A DNA stretch of 64,000 nucleotides from Cristatella mucedo (Eukaryota; Bryozoa; Phylactolaemata; Cristatellidae). The stretch spans positions 560,001 through 624,000 of the forward strand of contig WPIO01000017.1 of NCBI GenBank assembly GCA_009760855.2, in the 5' to 3' direction. The notes beneath the pieces are model-generated. The model searched no databases. It worked only from the letters and a program-made list of their open reading frames with translations, and was not told the origin of the DNA. This document shows positions 13,801 through 21,819 of the stretch, one piece after another. The position numbers and the translations under genes were made by a program. Position 1 is the stretch's first letter; every line of letters starts with the position of its first letter.

Positions 13801-16800
13801 TTTTCCTTTTGCTCCAGCAAACGTGAAGAAGAGACGAAGTGCCATAAAAGCTTGCACAAGGATACTGACATTTGGATGACTGGTGGCCCTAATAGATCAA
13901 CTGCCTCCAAGCAGTAAGGTCGATAGTTGTCTGGCACGCGGTTGCAGACAGTCTCAAGGATCTCGGTGACCGTCCTGTTGTTAACCTCGGCCGCTTGTTC
14001 CACCAGGCTGACCAGCACCGTGCATGCTGTAAATATGAGGACATTTAGACGTCAAATGGCACAGCTACACAATGCAGTGCTTTCGCCAATCCAGATTGCC
14101 TACGAAATATTGATTTGATGAGTGCACTCTTTTTCTATCCTACGTGCACATTTTCATGCTTGGACACTGAGGATACGACATTCCGTGATCTTGAACAAAT
14201 GTGCGCAAGCATGCGCCTAATACACAGGTAAGACTTCGAAAGAACTTGATACTTGCATAACCTGAATCATAAGCAGCAGGGATACAAAATGGCATAGCCT
14301 GTCAATTAGATTGCATGAAATGAACATCTGCAGTGCATGGTCGTTCAGTAATACTTGAACTGAATCAGTGTCGAACTGAAGAGATCGTGCTTCCTTTGCA
14401 GCAATTGCAAAGCGCCTAGAAAGATATTGAGTTATCTGAGGGCACTATACCAAGTGTATTAACATTATTAAGAGTTCGACGCTATGACTGGTGCTGAACG
14501 CGTGTAGCCCTCAGGCTGCCGAACAGACCACTCTGCCTTAATGAGCCAGAAAACTGTATTAAGGTATGAGTGCTCTTGATCGCTGCTACGCTCTGCTACT
14601 GGCAGCTTACCTGCGTAAAGCGTTGCACGCACTAAGACTCGTTAGTTGTGCTTCGAGGCCACTGCTCTATTTGTCACTAATCTGTAAGGGCCAGCACCCG
14701 TTTTGTAAGCTTGTTTGTCTCGAAGAACTTCAGTTGAGGGGCTGCTATAGGCCATTCATAACACGAACACCACTCTTCTACAGGCATTACACCTGCATGA
14801 ATCTTCAATGTGCAAGGACCTTGGTGAATCGAAATGGCTTACCAGATAAGGTGGTTGCTTTTCATGACTTCGGTCCCGAGATCGTGGGTTCGAATCCTGC
14901 GGTGGGCAATCCTGTATTGCCACTGCAAGCAGTGGTGATAGCCATAAAGGCTCTTCATTCGCTATACAAAAGAGGCTGTTAAATCACCTAGTTTTTTTCT
15001 AACTCGCCCCCTGGTCTTAACCCAAGGTAAAGCGCTCACACTTAACGATCGAAGCCGTGGATTCGAATCCTGCAGCAGGCAATGCGTCACTGCCCTATAC
15101 CCCAGGGGTGATGGCCACCGAGGCTCTTCTGCTGCTATGTAAATGATGCTGTTGGATCAGCAGACACCGGTGCCCTTATCTTGACTCCAAAATCAACACT
15201 GCTAGTACCACGCGAACCGTGGCCCGGAATCGCTGGTGCAGTGCAACCAGAATCAGAAGCACGAGCAGGACTAAAGTCAACAAAAAATAACGGCTTTGAT
15301 AACCCTGGCGGTGCACTGCACAAACCAAAGTCCTCGCCTGCTCCCATCTGCTTGTGTGGACCGGACACGAGCGCATATACTGTCAATCGCTTTCTCGAAG
15401 AAGCCTCCCAAATATTGTCCGACATGTTTCCCTTAAGTTGTCCTGGGTAACTAACTTCGAATTCCAGTATATCCTGTTGAAAGTGCTCGACTTTCTCCTC
15501 TGGGTAAAGCTCTCGCTAAGCCCCATCAAGCAATTGGTCATCGCTGTAGATAATGAGTCAGCAGTTTTGAATTACATCCAGGATGTCTTTCTGAAGCTGC
15601 CCGAGTTAAAGGTCAAAGCTGGTACCATTGTCGTACCCAAAAAAAGAGTTTTAACGAGTTTGCTGAGAAGCCCTATTTGATGGACAAAGCAGCATCAAGC
15701 AGTTTCGTTATGCTCTGCCACATTTGTCAAGATAATCATCAAGGATCTAGACTTATAAATACATTCTGCACTCCATTTTTGCATAGCTCTTTTATGGGAG
15801 TCTGGACCACGTGCTCGGGATTTTCGGATATTCAGTGTTGGCCATAAAAGTCACGAACCACTGCAACGAAACTGCAATAAAGCGACTTTCTCTGTCAAAT
15901 CGGGCTTCTCGGTGAACTCGTCAAACTCTTTTTTGCGGTCCGACAAAGGTACCAGCTTTTTACCTTTAATTCGGACAGCTTCAGACCGACATCCTGGGGG
16001 TACTTTAAAACTGCTGACTCAGTATATACAGCGATGACCAATTGTTTGATGGGGCTGAGCTTGATGTACAGTGGTGGCATCTGCATCTTCCCGCAGTCAG
16101 TAGCAGCTTCCAATTCATGCTGCTCTTAGAAGAGTTTTGCACCAGCTGTAATCGCCTGATCGCAGATGCCGGTAGGCCAGTAAGCAGTGAGTTGCAGAAG
16201 TCGAGACGGAATGTCACGAATGCATGGACAAAATTGGACGTGGTATCCTTATCTACACAAGCCCGAATTTTAGCAATGTTATGTAGCTGAAAGTAGGCAG
16301 ATTTGACCGTGGAGCTGACGTGGTCGTCTAACGAGAGGTCACTTGGGAACATGACACCTAGATTTCGAGCTGATTCAACAGGAGATATGCTGGCAGAGCC
16401 AATTTTGAGCATCAGCCTTTCCAATTTCTGAATCACACTGGGTTTGCCCATAACTAGTTTGTTAGTTTTATCGTTTTATTTTAGAAAATGTGCTGCCATC
16501 CATGTGCGGATGTCATCAATACATGCAGCAAGTGAGTTGGGAAAATTTGAGGTGCTCGAAGGCTGGGAGGGATCAAAGCAAAGGTACAACTGGGTGTCAT
16601 CCGCATAGAAGTGAAAGCCTAGATTATGTTTGTCAATCACATCAGCAAGAGGGAGAGTATAGACCGTGAAAAGAACCGGACCTAGCATGGAAAGCTGAGG
16701 TACTCCGTATTTCAGAGGTACCTCGGATGATCTTTGTCCATTCGCGTCAATACTCTGGAGTCTCCCACTGAGATAGGACCTGAACCATTGCAGAGCAGTG

Positions 16801-19680
16801 CCAGTGTTGCCCAGGCGAGATGTGAGGCGCTCTAGAAGAACTTTGTGATCGATGGTGTCAAAAGCTGCCGAAAGATCAAGCAAAACAAGCAGAGACACTC
16901 TACCCATGTCTGCATTCCTAAGTAGGTCATTGTATACCCTAAGCAATGCTGACTCTGTGAAGTGATTAGCTCTAAAGCCAGACTGGAACTTACTAGCAAG
17001 GTTTGAAGTTTCGATATATGGGTTCAGCTGGTCTGCCACGACCCGTTCCAGTGTCTTTGATATGAATGGTAGAAGGGAGACTGGGCGGTAGGTTCTATGA
17101 TTTGTTACTTTCACACTTACAGTCTAACCAGTTCTACTCCGTGAACCTAGTTGTCGGGAGCTAAGCAATGAATTTTGTCAGGAGAAAATGTAACTAGCTC
17201 CTGAGTTCTGTCTCGCCAAGATTATTGTAATTCCCTTTTGGCTGGGCTGCCGAAAAAGCCACTAGGCCACTGCAGCTGGCTATGAATATGGCAACAGGGC
17301 TAATTTGCGAATCCCAGAGATTTGACAATGTGTATACTCTGCTAAAAAAGCTAGGATGGCTGCCGGTTGATCAACTGATCCAGAGTAAAGTTCTTATGCT
17401 GACCCACAGGGCTAGCCACGGCTTGGCTCCTTCATTCCTAGCTGAACTGCTGCACCAGTTTCAGCCTTCTCGTGCCCTCAGGTCCTGTATGGACAACAAA
17501 TTAGCTGTTCTATCCCTCTGCTTAAAGACCGTTGGTGACAGAAGCTTTAGCTCTGCAGATCCTAGACTGTGGAACTAGCTTCCACGATTCTTATGAAACG
17601 CCAACTACTCTCCTGCCGCCGACTATGGCACATCCTTTCCAGCCGTCCTGAGCTGTGAACTCCATATTACTCACTACTTTAACTGCTCTCCTGACTCAGC
17701 TATGCTTCCCACTTTCTGTTTGCTGTGTGAGATGAAGTCTTTTGGCTACCGAATGCATACCGAAAGCTGCTTAGGCTGTGAGAGCGCTGTGCAAAACCCA
17801 CCTGTGTAACACCCACATAGTCTTTGTGGCTCTGTGGAATTACAGACAGAGATAGGTTACATTAGTCAGACACTGGCCTCTGATCAGATCGTTGAGGTCT
17901 TTTAGATTAGGAAAGTATGCCTTTTTCCTCAAACGAAATTTCACAAATAAAATTGGCATCCGGTATCTTATGTAGTATCTTATGTAGCCTCTTCCTTGCT
18001 GTCTGAATGTCTGCTCTCTCCTAGAGATGGCTGATGCATACATGTAGGAATGGGGACGGGGAGCTCGGGAAAGTTTCGGTACTCGGATGGCGAATAAAGG
18101 AATGTGTGGGTCCACGATGGGAGCCATACTCTTGCCAGTCCGAGAGTTTTGGAATGGTTCACCAAGCACAAGTAGCAGTTGCTTGAGTGGTCTTGCTTTC
18201 GACCAAATTCTTGTGATAGCAAAAATTATTGGCCTTCTTTTCTCCCCTGTTCCAGCCGGTAAAAATACCAGAATCAAACAAATTGTAATTGATGTTCCAC
18301 ATATCACCAAATATTGAGCAAGAGACTCCATCTAGCAAGAAACAATTGTTCACCTCACCTTCAAGAGTGCTCTTGCAGTGATCGCACGTGAAATGAGGTG
18401 CCCAGGGCTTGTGTTGATTCCCAAAGGTGCCTAAGAGTGCTTTGACGGCCTCTTAACCTTAATTAATAGATACTTTTACGAAATACTTGTTTTTGCTTTT
18501 GTCTTGATAAATTGCCCAAGCAAGTAAAAAAAATGCTAGCTGATTTAACAGCCTCTTTTTGTATAGCGACGGACGAGCCTTTACGGCTATCACCACCGCT
18601 TGCAGTGTCAATAAAGGTTCGCCCACCGCAGGATTCGAACCCACGACCTCGAGGCCGAGGTCGTGAAAAGCAACCACCTTACCTAGTGAACCATTCCGGC
18701 TTCAATGAAGTAGCTAAATGCAGCATGCAAACAACCTCTATCATATATATATAGTAAGTACTTGCTTAGTTTGCAATAACATGAACTAAAATGTTCGTTC
18801 AAGGCAGCCTGTACATTTCTACGGTTGCTACACTATAGTGTTACGTCAGTCTAACCCTTACTAATTCGGATATCTGCACCACGAGTGCTGTGTGTTATAT
18901 GATCCATGCTATATGCTATATGCTACCTGATGTCTGCACCACCTAACAGCAAAATCAGAGAATTTCAAAACAGTATTGCCCTGATCGCAGAAGTAAAGGC
19001 GTTGCAGACACTGGGTAATTTTTATTTGTCTGGCTTTAAGGGATTAGGAAAGCACACTTTGCACAAAAGCACAGAACATGCGTAGAAATCTGTTACGGTG
19101 AGTAATAAGAATCTCCTGGCAAGCCCAGCTGTTAGGCGATGGCTAATAGAACGCCTTGCCGACCATTAGAAAGTGTGCACATCAGGAGCTACATTGAACG
19201 GCCCGGGCTAACTGAAAATGAATGCAGCAGCCACACTGTCAGCGACTCCATTCTGCTACTACCTCAGCTATACTACTTCTGCCTCGACTTCTGCCTCTGT
19301 TCTTCTCTGGGCTTCCTTGCTCAATCCCGCTCTAATCGGCTGCCAAATAATCCGTCCGTGCTTCATCCAGTATGCCGCGATTTGTGCACGATATTCGTCA
19401 AGTCACACAGTGTCTGCATTGGCAACTAACCGCTGCGAAACTGCAAGGATCTTAACGGTATAGCATCCATCATTCTCCCGAACGACGCGGAATCCGGACT
19501 CCAGCGAGCACTCCACTTACCTGCACAAGATAAACCACCGTCAATGCCTCTGTAAGCTCGCACACCCGGAATGAGCATGGCGTCATTAATTGAGCTACAC
19601 TGGTATACTAGTATAAGTACTAGTGCCACCTTTGCAGCGCACGCGGCGCTTCCACTTGATGCCATGCTGGCGAGCCTCAT
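2163..19680 (-). CDS. AOAH: Acyloxyacyl hydrolase-like gene, copy 2 (5' part: six exons, continues beyond the left edge)
   Basis: Acyloxyacyl hydrolase is a secreted two-subunit lipase that removes secondary fatty acyl chains from lipopolysaccharide lipid A. The precursor has a signal peptide, a saposin B domain (small subunit) and a GDSL lipase (large subunit). Joining 19680-19521, 14026-13870, 8706-8604, 5201-5139, 2384-2308 and 2223-2163 gives one open frame of about 207 residues. Every junction is phase-compatible and every intron begins GT and ends AG. Residue order matches the family: signal peptide, CxxC start of saposin, the two remaining saposin cysteine clusters, a basic linker, a two-cysteine linker and an acidic segment just before the calcium-binding and lipase regions. 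Introns are about 5.5, 5.2, 3.4, 2.8 kb and 84 bp, and four of them carry transposon copies. No frameshift or stop is seen. Later exons, including the catalytic serine block, were not found and probably lie left of position 1. Family identity rests on memory of the family, not on a search. Confidence 0.85.
2308..2384 (-). CDS. AOAH: AOAH-like copy 2, exon 5: two-cysteine linker
   Basis: The exon has 25 codons plus two bases between a pyrimidine-rich acceptor (TCTGTTTCTTTAG) and the donor AACAG|GTAATA. The residues [14 protein letters not shown] match the family's I-C-x-[LI]-P-x-[VL]-x-x-[IV]-C signature in the large-subunit N-terminus. The leftover AG joins the first base of exon 6 to make Ser. 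It is separated from exon 6 by an intron of only 84 bp. Confidence 0.8.
2700..3023 (+). mobile_element. LINE B 3' end (end of ORF2 plus 3' UTR)
   Basis: It begins in the [13 protein letters not shown] region of LINE B ORF2, here decayed, and continues through the 3' UTR (CTCTCCGGACTCTGCTATGC, TAACACCCACATGGTCT, TTACAGACGGAGATG). Another LINE (LINE A) follows directly at 3024, in place of the usual ACATT tail. Confidence 0.7.
3005..4260 (+). mobile_element. LINE A, 5'-truncated, with intact 344-codon reverse transcriptase frame
   Basis: An uninterrupted frame at 3005-4039 covers the reverse transcriptase palm onward: [12 protein letters not shown], then the catalytic YADD in [11 protein letters not shown], then the long C-terminal part ending with the group signature [18 protein letters not shown]. 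Residues 1 to about 7 come from LINE B sequence. The 3' UTR follows, with AGAAAGAGATTGAGTTCTCT and a (TTA)n tail at about 4250-4275. The type is CR1/L2-group non-LTR retrotransposon. It lies in the 2.8 kb intron between AOAH-like exons 4 and 5, in the opposite orientation to the gene. The intact frame suggests a recent insertion, but the endonuclease and reverse transcriptase N-terminus are missing, so it cannot move by itself. Confidence 0.85.
4335..4800 (-). mobile_element. LINE D, diverged CR1/L2-group 3' end
   Basis: The minus strand encodes [13 protein letters not shown], the same signature as LINE A but clearly diverged, with [10 protein letters not shown] upstream. Its 3' end carries CTAGATCTCTTTCTAGGC on the plus strand. 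Several stops interrupt the frame. Confidence 0.6.
4841..5110 (-). other. Minus-strand open frame of unknown origin
   Basis: There is an 84-codon open frame with no recognised motif directly upstream of LINE D on the same strand. It may be further LINE D sequence or chance; it does not fit the AOAH exon order. Confidence 0.2.
5139..5201 (-). CDS. AOAH: AOAH-like copy 2, exon 4: basic linker after the saposin domain
   Basis: This is a 63-bp exon, 21 codons in phase 0 at both ends. It lies between the acceptor TTTATTTTTCAG and the donor CGCAAG|GTAATC. It reads [21 protein letters not shown]. The pattern of basic residues with a Lys-Lys pair followed by a Leu-rich end resembles the segment after the saposin domain of acyloxyacyl hydrolase. 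Short exons are easily mistaken, so the case rests on phase, position in order and splice sites more than on residue identity. Confidence 0.65.
5448..5520. repeat. (CA)n microsatellite
   Basis: CA dinucleotides run with CG and AAA interruptions. Confidence 0.85.
5521..6779. other. Unassigned intronic sequence
   Basis: There are short open frames on both strands (for example 5846-6145 plus, 6058-6333 minus), none with a recognisable motif, splice context or repeat partner in this window. It lies in the intron between AOAH-like exons 3 and 4. Confidence 0.35.
6780..7560 (-). mobile_element. LINE B, 5'-truncated copy with ORF2 C-terminus
   Basis: Read on the minus strand, a 125-codon frame (7448-7071) contains [28 protein letters not shown] and [17 protein letters not shown], typical of the C-terminal part of CR1/L2-group ORF2. 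The 3' UTR runs to a tail of repeated ACATT (TGTAATGTAATGTAATG on the plus strand at about 6785-6800). Confidence 0.75.
7826..7998 (-). repeat. SINE B
   Basis: Reverse orientation: AACAGCCTCTTTTGTATAGC tail, a central CACCACTTGCAG, and B-box GGATTCGAACCC, with the tRNA-like head at the right. It contains a GACCTCGG-like palindromic anticodon region shared with the other SINE B copies. Confidence 0.7.
8040..8603. other. Unassigned intronic sequence
   Basis: A C-rich run lies at 8105-8114. Open frames at 8196-8538 have no recognised motif. It lies in the intron after AOAH-like exon 3. Confidence 0.3.
8604..8706 (-). CDS. AOAH: AOAH-like copy 2, exon 3: end of saposin domain and subunit linker
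   Basis: The acceptor is TTGAATTTCAG and the donor AAGCCG|GTAAGT, both strong. After one leftover base there are 34 codons. The sequence [17 protein letters not shown] supplies the last two saposin cysteines in the expected C-x5-C spacing. DQPQCRLYK then gives the Cys and aromatic residues that follow the saposin domain in acyloxyacyl hydrolases, where this region marks the junction between small and large subunit. It ends in phase 0. The exon was recognised by its match to the family pattern (N-A-D-x-V-C, L-x-F-C, Q-P-x-C-x-L-Y). Confidence 0.85.
9180..10440 (+). mobile_element. LINE C, heavily decayed CR1/L2-group reverse transcriptase
   Basis: Translated pieces in shifting frames give [11 protein letters not shown] (reverse transcriptase domain), [20 protein letters not shown], an HHYSDT stretch at the YADD position, then [10 protein letters not shown] and LKSADDRSF. 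The catalytic YADD is lost. It lies between AOAH-like exons 2 and 3. Confidence 0.6.
10740..10950. repeat. (GT)n microsatellite inside a purine-rich strand
   Basis: GAGA-type repeats at 10755-10788 lead into (GT)n at about 10789-10862, then GTGCGTGA variants and another GAGAGA block to 10945. The open frame across it (10556-10975 minus) is a low-complexity artefact. Confidence 0.9.
11568..11587. repeat. Short (ACATT)n tract
   Basis: Three to four ACATT units, like the tail of LINE B, with no LINE B body beside it. Confidence 0.4.
11819..12031 (-). other. Open frame with one predicted transmembrane helix, unassigned
   Basis: The 70-codon minus-strand frame has an acidic N-terminus, a hydrophobic stretch [15 protein letters not shown] followed by basic residues, then an acidic tail and a stop. 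GCAGAG|GTAAGG inside it would act as a donor. It could be the last exon of a single-pass membrane protein, or chance. It would lie in the intron between AOAH-like exons 2 and 3. Confidence 0.25.
12088..12375 (+). mobile_element. LINE A 3' fragment, diverged
   Basis: It encodes a decayed AFSS-x-APKAWNSL region (CCCAAAGCCTGGAACTCACT) and the LINE A 3' UTR (TGCATGCTGACACTGTGCATG, AGAAAGAGATTGAGAACAGC). Confidence 0.75.
12505..12870 (-). repeat. SINE A tail and SINE B fragments
   Basis: 12505-12560 resembles the SINE A body in reverse (TAGCACCCCAAGAGAAGTAA). 12615-12650 matches the SINE B tail (GCTGATTTGACAGCCTC). No complete tRNA-like head is visible. Confidence 0.4.
12945..13012 (-). repeat. 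LINE A 3' tail only
   Basis: GCCCTCAGAGAACCTAATCT followed by CTTTCTAGGAACTTTACATT is the reverse complement of the LINE A terminal sequence. Confidence 0.6.
13870..14026 (-). CDS. AOAH: AOAH-like copy 2, exon 2: first two thirds of the saposin B domain
   Basis: The exon follows an acceptor reading ATATTTACAG and holds 51 whole codons. It shows the saposin B pattern: Cys at the start (second of CxxC), a helix ([11 protein letters not shown]), the typical N-x-[ST]-hydrophobic stretch ([13 protein letters not shown]), a short loop with Pro ([11 protein letters not shown]), then [16 protein letters not shown] is a possible N-glycosylation site. The donor is AAAT|GTCAGT, weaker than consensus, but it is the one that restores phase: the leftover AT joins a G from exon 3 to give Met. 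Without this splice the frame runs on without the third cysteine pair expected of saposins. The closest family match I know is the small subunit of acyloxyacyl hydrolase; a prosaposin-like gene was the alternative until exons 3 to 6 were found. Confidence 0.85.
14395..14472 (+). repeat. LINE A 3' tail only
   Basis: AAAGCGCCTAGAAAGATATT to GTATTAACATTATTA is the terminal sequence and ATT-rich tail of LINE A. Confidence 0.65.
14835..15000 (+). repeat. SINE B
   Basis: A tRNA-like head is followed by a B box (GTGGGTTCGAATCCTGC), the central CACTGCAAGCAGTGGTGATA and the tail GAGGCTGTTAAATCACC plus a T run. Confidence 0.75.
15005..15165 (+). repeat. SINE B, second copy in tandem, diverged
   Basis: GTGGATTCGAATCCTGCAGC gives the B box; GGGTGATGGCCACCGAGGCT and TGATGCTGTTGGATCAG follow as in other copies. 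Confidence 0.6.
15520..16062. repeat. Inverted repeat, arms of about 190 bp
   Basis: The left arm (about 15520-15710) and right arm (about 15870-16062) are diverged reverse complements. Both translate from the outer end as [11 protein letters not shown] followed by a related stretch with ESAVL and ELKVK. The spacer is about 160 bp. The right arm abuts the broken LINE A copy at about 16125. The source of the repeated sequence is unknown. Confidence 0.7.
16125..17130 (-). mobile_element. LINE A with the longest reverse transcriptase N-terminus in the window, 3' end lost
   Basis: The minus strand encodes [20 protein letters not shown] (fingers), [33 protein letters not shown] (VPQGS expected), then [11 protein letters not shown] and, after one stop or frame break near 16465, the domain down to LQLVQNS. 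It then runs straight into the inverted repeat, so the last quarter of ORF2 and the 3' UTR are missing. It is in the first intron of AOAH-like copy 2. Confidence 0.8.
17150..17870 (+). mobile_element. LINE B, 5'-truncated copy
   Basis: A plus-strand frame (17282-17578) has [29 protein letters not shown] and [14 protein letters not shown] followed by a stop, and the 3' UTR runs to TTACAGACAGAGATAG. The usual ACATT tail is reduced to GGTTACATTAG. Confidence 0.75.
17840..18331 (-). other. 163-codon minus-strand open frame, unassigned
   Basis: It starts with ATG and a hydrophobic stretch ([18 protein letters not shown]) that could be a signal or anchor, followed by a basic region. It lies inside the first intron of AOAH-like copy 2 and overlaps the end of a LINE B copy. 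No family was recognised. The length is unusual for chance but not decisive. Confidence 0.2.
18530..18705 (-). repeat. SINE B
   Basis: Reverse orientation: AACAGCCTCTTTTTGTATAG, CACCACCGCTTGCAG, the B box in GCAGGATTCGAACCCACG and a palindromic CGACCTCGAGGCCGAGGTCG in the head. Confidence 0.75.
18720..19500. other. Unassigned first-intron sequence
   Basis: No repeat partner or splice-flanked exon was recognised. Short frames at 19139-19463 lack motifs. Confidence 0.3.
19521..19680 (-). CDS. AOAH: AOAH-like copy 2, exon 1: signal peptide
   Basis: This is the first coding exon, 53 codons plus one base. The start is either the ATG at 19680 or the in-frame ATG at 19665 five codons later; the second gives a more compact signal peptide. 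A hydrophobic core ([16 protein letters not shown]) follows and looks like a secretion signal. The exon ends ...GGLSCA plus G at a near-consensus donor, CAG|GTAAGT (intron starts at 19520). The final Cys becomes the first Cys of the saposin CxxC motif once joined to exon 2: the single leftover G pairs with CA from exon 2 to make an alanine codon, giving SCAACTVL. The segment between signal and saposin ([19 protein letters not shown]) is short, as in the small-subunit propeptide of the family. Confidence 0.8.
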
Positions 19681-19707
19681 ATGATCGCAAAGGCGGCTCG
19701 GACCTCA

Positions 19708-19734
19708 GATATAAGGCTTCCTGTGGTTCACGTG
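19708..19734 (-). promoter_or_regulatory. Candidate promoter elements upstream of AOAH-like exon 1
   Basis: Reading the minus strand, a TATA-like TTATAT lies at 19708-19713, about 28 bp before the first ATG, and a palindromic E-box CACGTG lies at 19729-19734. If the TATA-like site is used, transcription would start close to 19680 and translation would more likely begin at the second ATG (19665). Both motifs are short and could be chance. Confidence 0.25.
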
Positions 19735-21815
19735 ATGCTTTCCGTTGCACGGCGAAGGACGAGTTATGCAATCAATTTCCACGGTTTTAACAAGTAGATA
19801 TGACAGACAAGAAACTTCTTCACATCTGGCAAGGATCCGTTATCACCATGAATTACAGTTTTAACTTCATTGGGCTTACGAGACGTTGGTCAATCGAGCG
19901 GGCAGCCTGTGTAGGCAAGGTACCGGCGGCGATGCGGTGGAGCCTGCTTCTTCTACTGGGCGGAAAGGTGATGTTATAAAACGCACCCTCGTCCAGAGTC
20001 AGAATTGTTAGTTCATGAAAACGAGTTTCTTCGTTCATTAAGTTGCCATCGAGACTCGGTTCAGGCGGCGGTAAATTGGAGCTTCCGCCAGGACTGTCAC
20101 GCCCACCGGGGGGGGCGTTCCGCACTGTTTCGGTTATGTCTATGGTGACTATGAATGCTAGTTTACATTCACGGTTATGTATATAAGGTAGGCATATGTT
20201 TCTCCTATATATAAAGTAGAAGTCAGATTACTAGAGCATGAATAAGCCACAATCTGGCGTTGCCATGTCTGAAAGAGCCCAATGCTTCCGTCAGAGCCAG
20301 ATACTTCCGGCTACAAGCGACCGCTCCTATCTGCCTGCGGCCGTGTGCGTGTTTCTGTTCATATGTGTGTGTTTAAGCCCCAATTCAGGAACCTCTTATA
20401 AATCTTAGTTTAAAATAAACAATCAAGGGTTGACACGTATGCGTCACTTTCCGGTAAAAACTGACGTTCTGGCTGCTTGCACCGTGTTTCCTGCTGCGAA
20501 TGCTATGCATCAAGCCTTACACTCAGGCGAGTAGACAACGTTATGCTAATATGGGCTACTGGTTTTCGAAAATGGCGCAATAATGAAAAAAATTCATAAC
20601 GCCTATAGGCTTATTATAGAGGATAGTGTGTAACTCGCCAGCTTTCACGCTTACGTGCATGTGTAAATCGATTTTTAAGACCACGTAATACCTCAAACGC
20701 GGTTAAAAAAGTCTAACTCACGATTCATCCCTTGAGCAGAAGTTTCCATTTTAGAGAGAATTTGTTCAAGTGCACTTAAACCCTGTCGGTCGGCTGTACC
20801 TGTACAGATGCACCACCGGCGCCAAGAGCGCTACTCCACTCCGGTCCCAGCAAAAGCATTCGAGAAGTAGATACCTAGGATTTAGCCTATGGATCCGGCG
20901 CAATTGGCATTTGCAATCGCCACTGCGGTCGGAGCAGCATTAGACGGACATTTGGCATGTAAATTCGGGCGGCCGTCTGCCGTAGCCCCAGAACGTAGTA
21001 GCCGTAGCCCTTAAACTTCATCGGATCGTAATGAACTAGGCTGCGTGTCTTTAAAACGGCCCCGGGACCGCCGTGCGAACCTGGTGACCGGGTGGTGAAG
21101 GAGCGGCAGGCGGTCGCTCTCAGCAGGCGGCGGGGGCTGGCTTTGTGTTGTGACTGCTGGGTTTTGTGTGCTGCGATTGCTGGGTTTAGTGGCTTGTCGC
21201 TTGTGCGGAGTCCGGAGCAAGTTGGTCAGTGCACGACGAACGAAGATGCGCTGGGTACGTGCTTTAAATAATGACGGGACGTGACGGCGGTGGAGTACTT
21301 TTTTCGGCGGCTTTGCATGCAGTGTGAACCCGGCGTGAAGTCTTCAAAATTAACCAAGCCGTCTACTAGCTCAACCCTCTTCCTCCCCCACCGGGCGCAG
21401 AGCTAAAATTAAGCGACGGGATGAATATCAAAAGGCTTTTAATTACTGGGCACAATCGTCTGCGAATGGCAAGGAAGTTATAAATAGTAATATGCCGCAA
21501 TATACCGAATGCCGAATAGCCAACAATAAGGCCAGCGTCACTGACGATTTCGGTAACTATGACGAAAGCGACGGTCGGCGAAACATCAGCAAAACTAGCA
21601 CATGGGACAAGCTGTCATAGATGGCCTATCTTTATTTCATGCATATTAATTAGAAGTACGTTCTCGTGCTGCTTAGGACTGCTCGCTCATGCATTACACT
21701 AGCTAGCGACGAGAGTTTATTGTATTTTAGGTAAGGGGATATATATCAATCCCATAATGTGGACATTGTTTGTTTAACGACAGTCGGTCCTGCTGTTACT
21801 TGCTAGCTGCCCTTC
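19735..21815. other. 5' flank of AOAH-like copy 2, partly GC-rich, unassigned
   Basis: A 90-codon minus-strand frame at 19853-20125 (starting MRNAPPGGRDSPGG) and a GC-rich stretch at about 21,000-21,250 with several CpG sites are the only notable contents. Neither matches a family or a repeat elsewhere in the window. Confidence 0.3.
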
Positions 21816-21819
21816 CGTT

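Noticed and set aside
13870-14018. Saposin frame read on past 13,870 as a single-exon protein
   Set aside because: The continuation lacks the last saposin cysteines, while splicing at GTCAGT restores them from exon 3 in phase.
14835-15000. True tRNA gene
   Set aside because: The head has A- and B-box-like parts, but no cloverleaf acceptor pairing is evident and the same unit recurs at least five times with a SINE body and tail.
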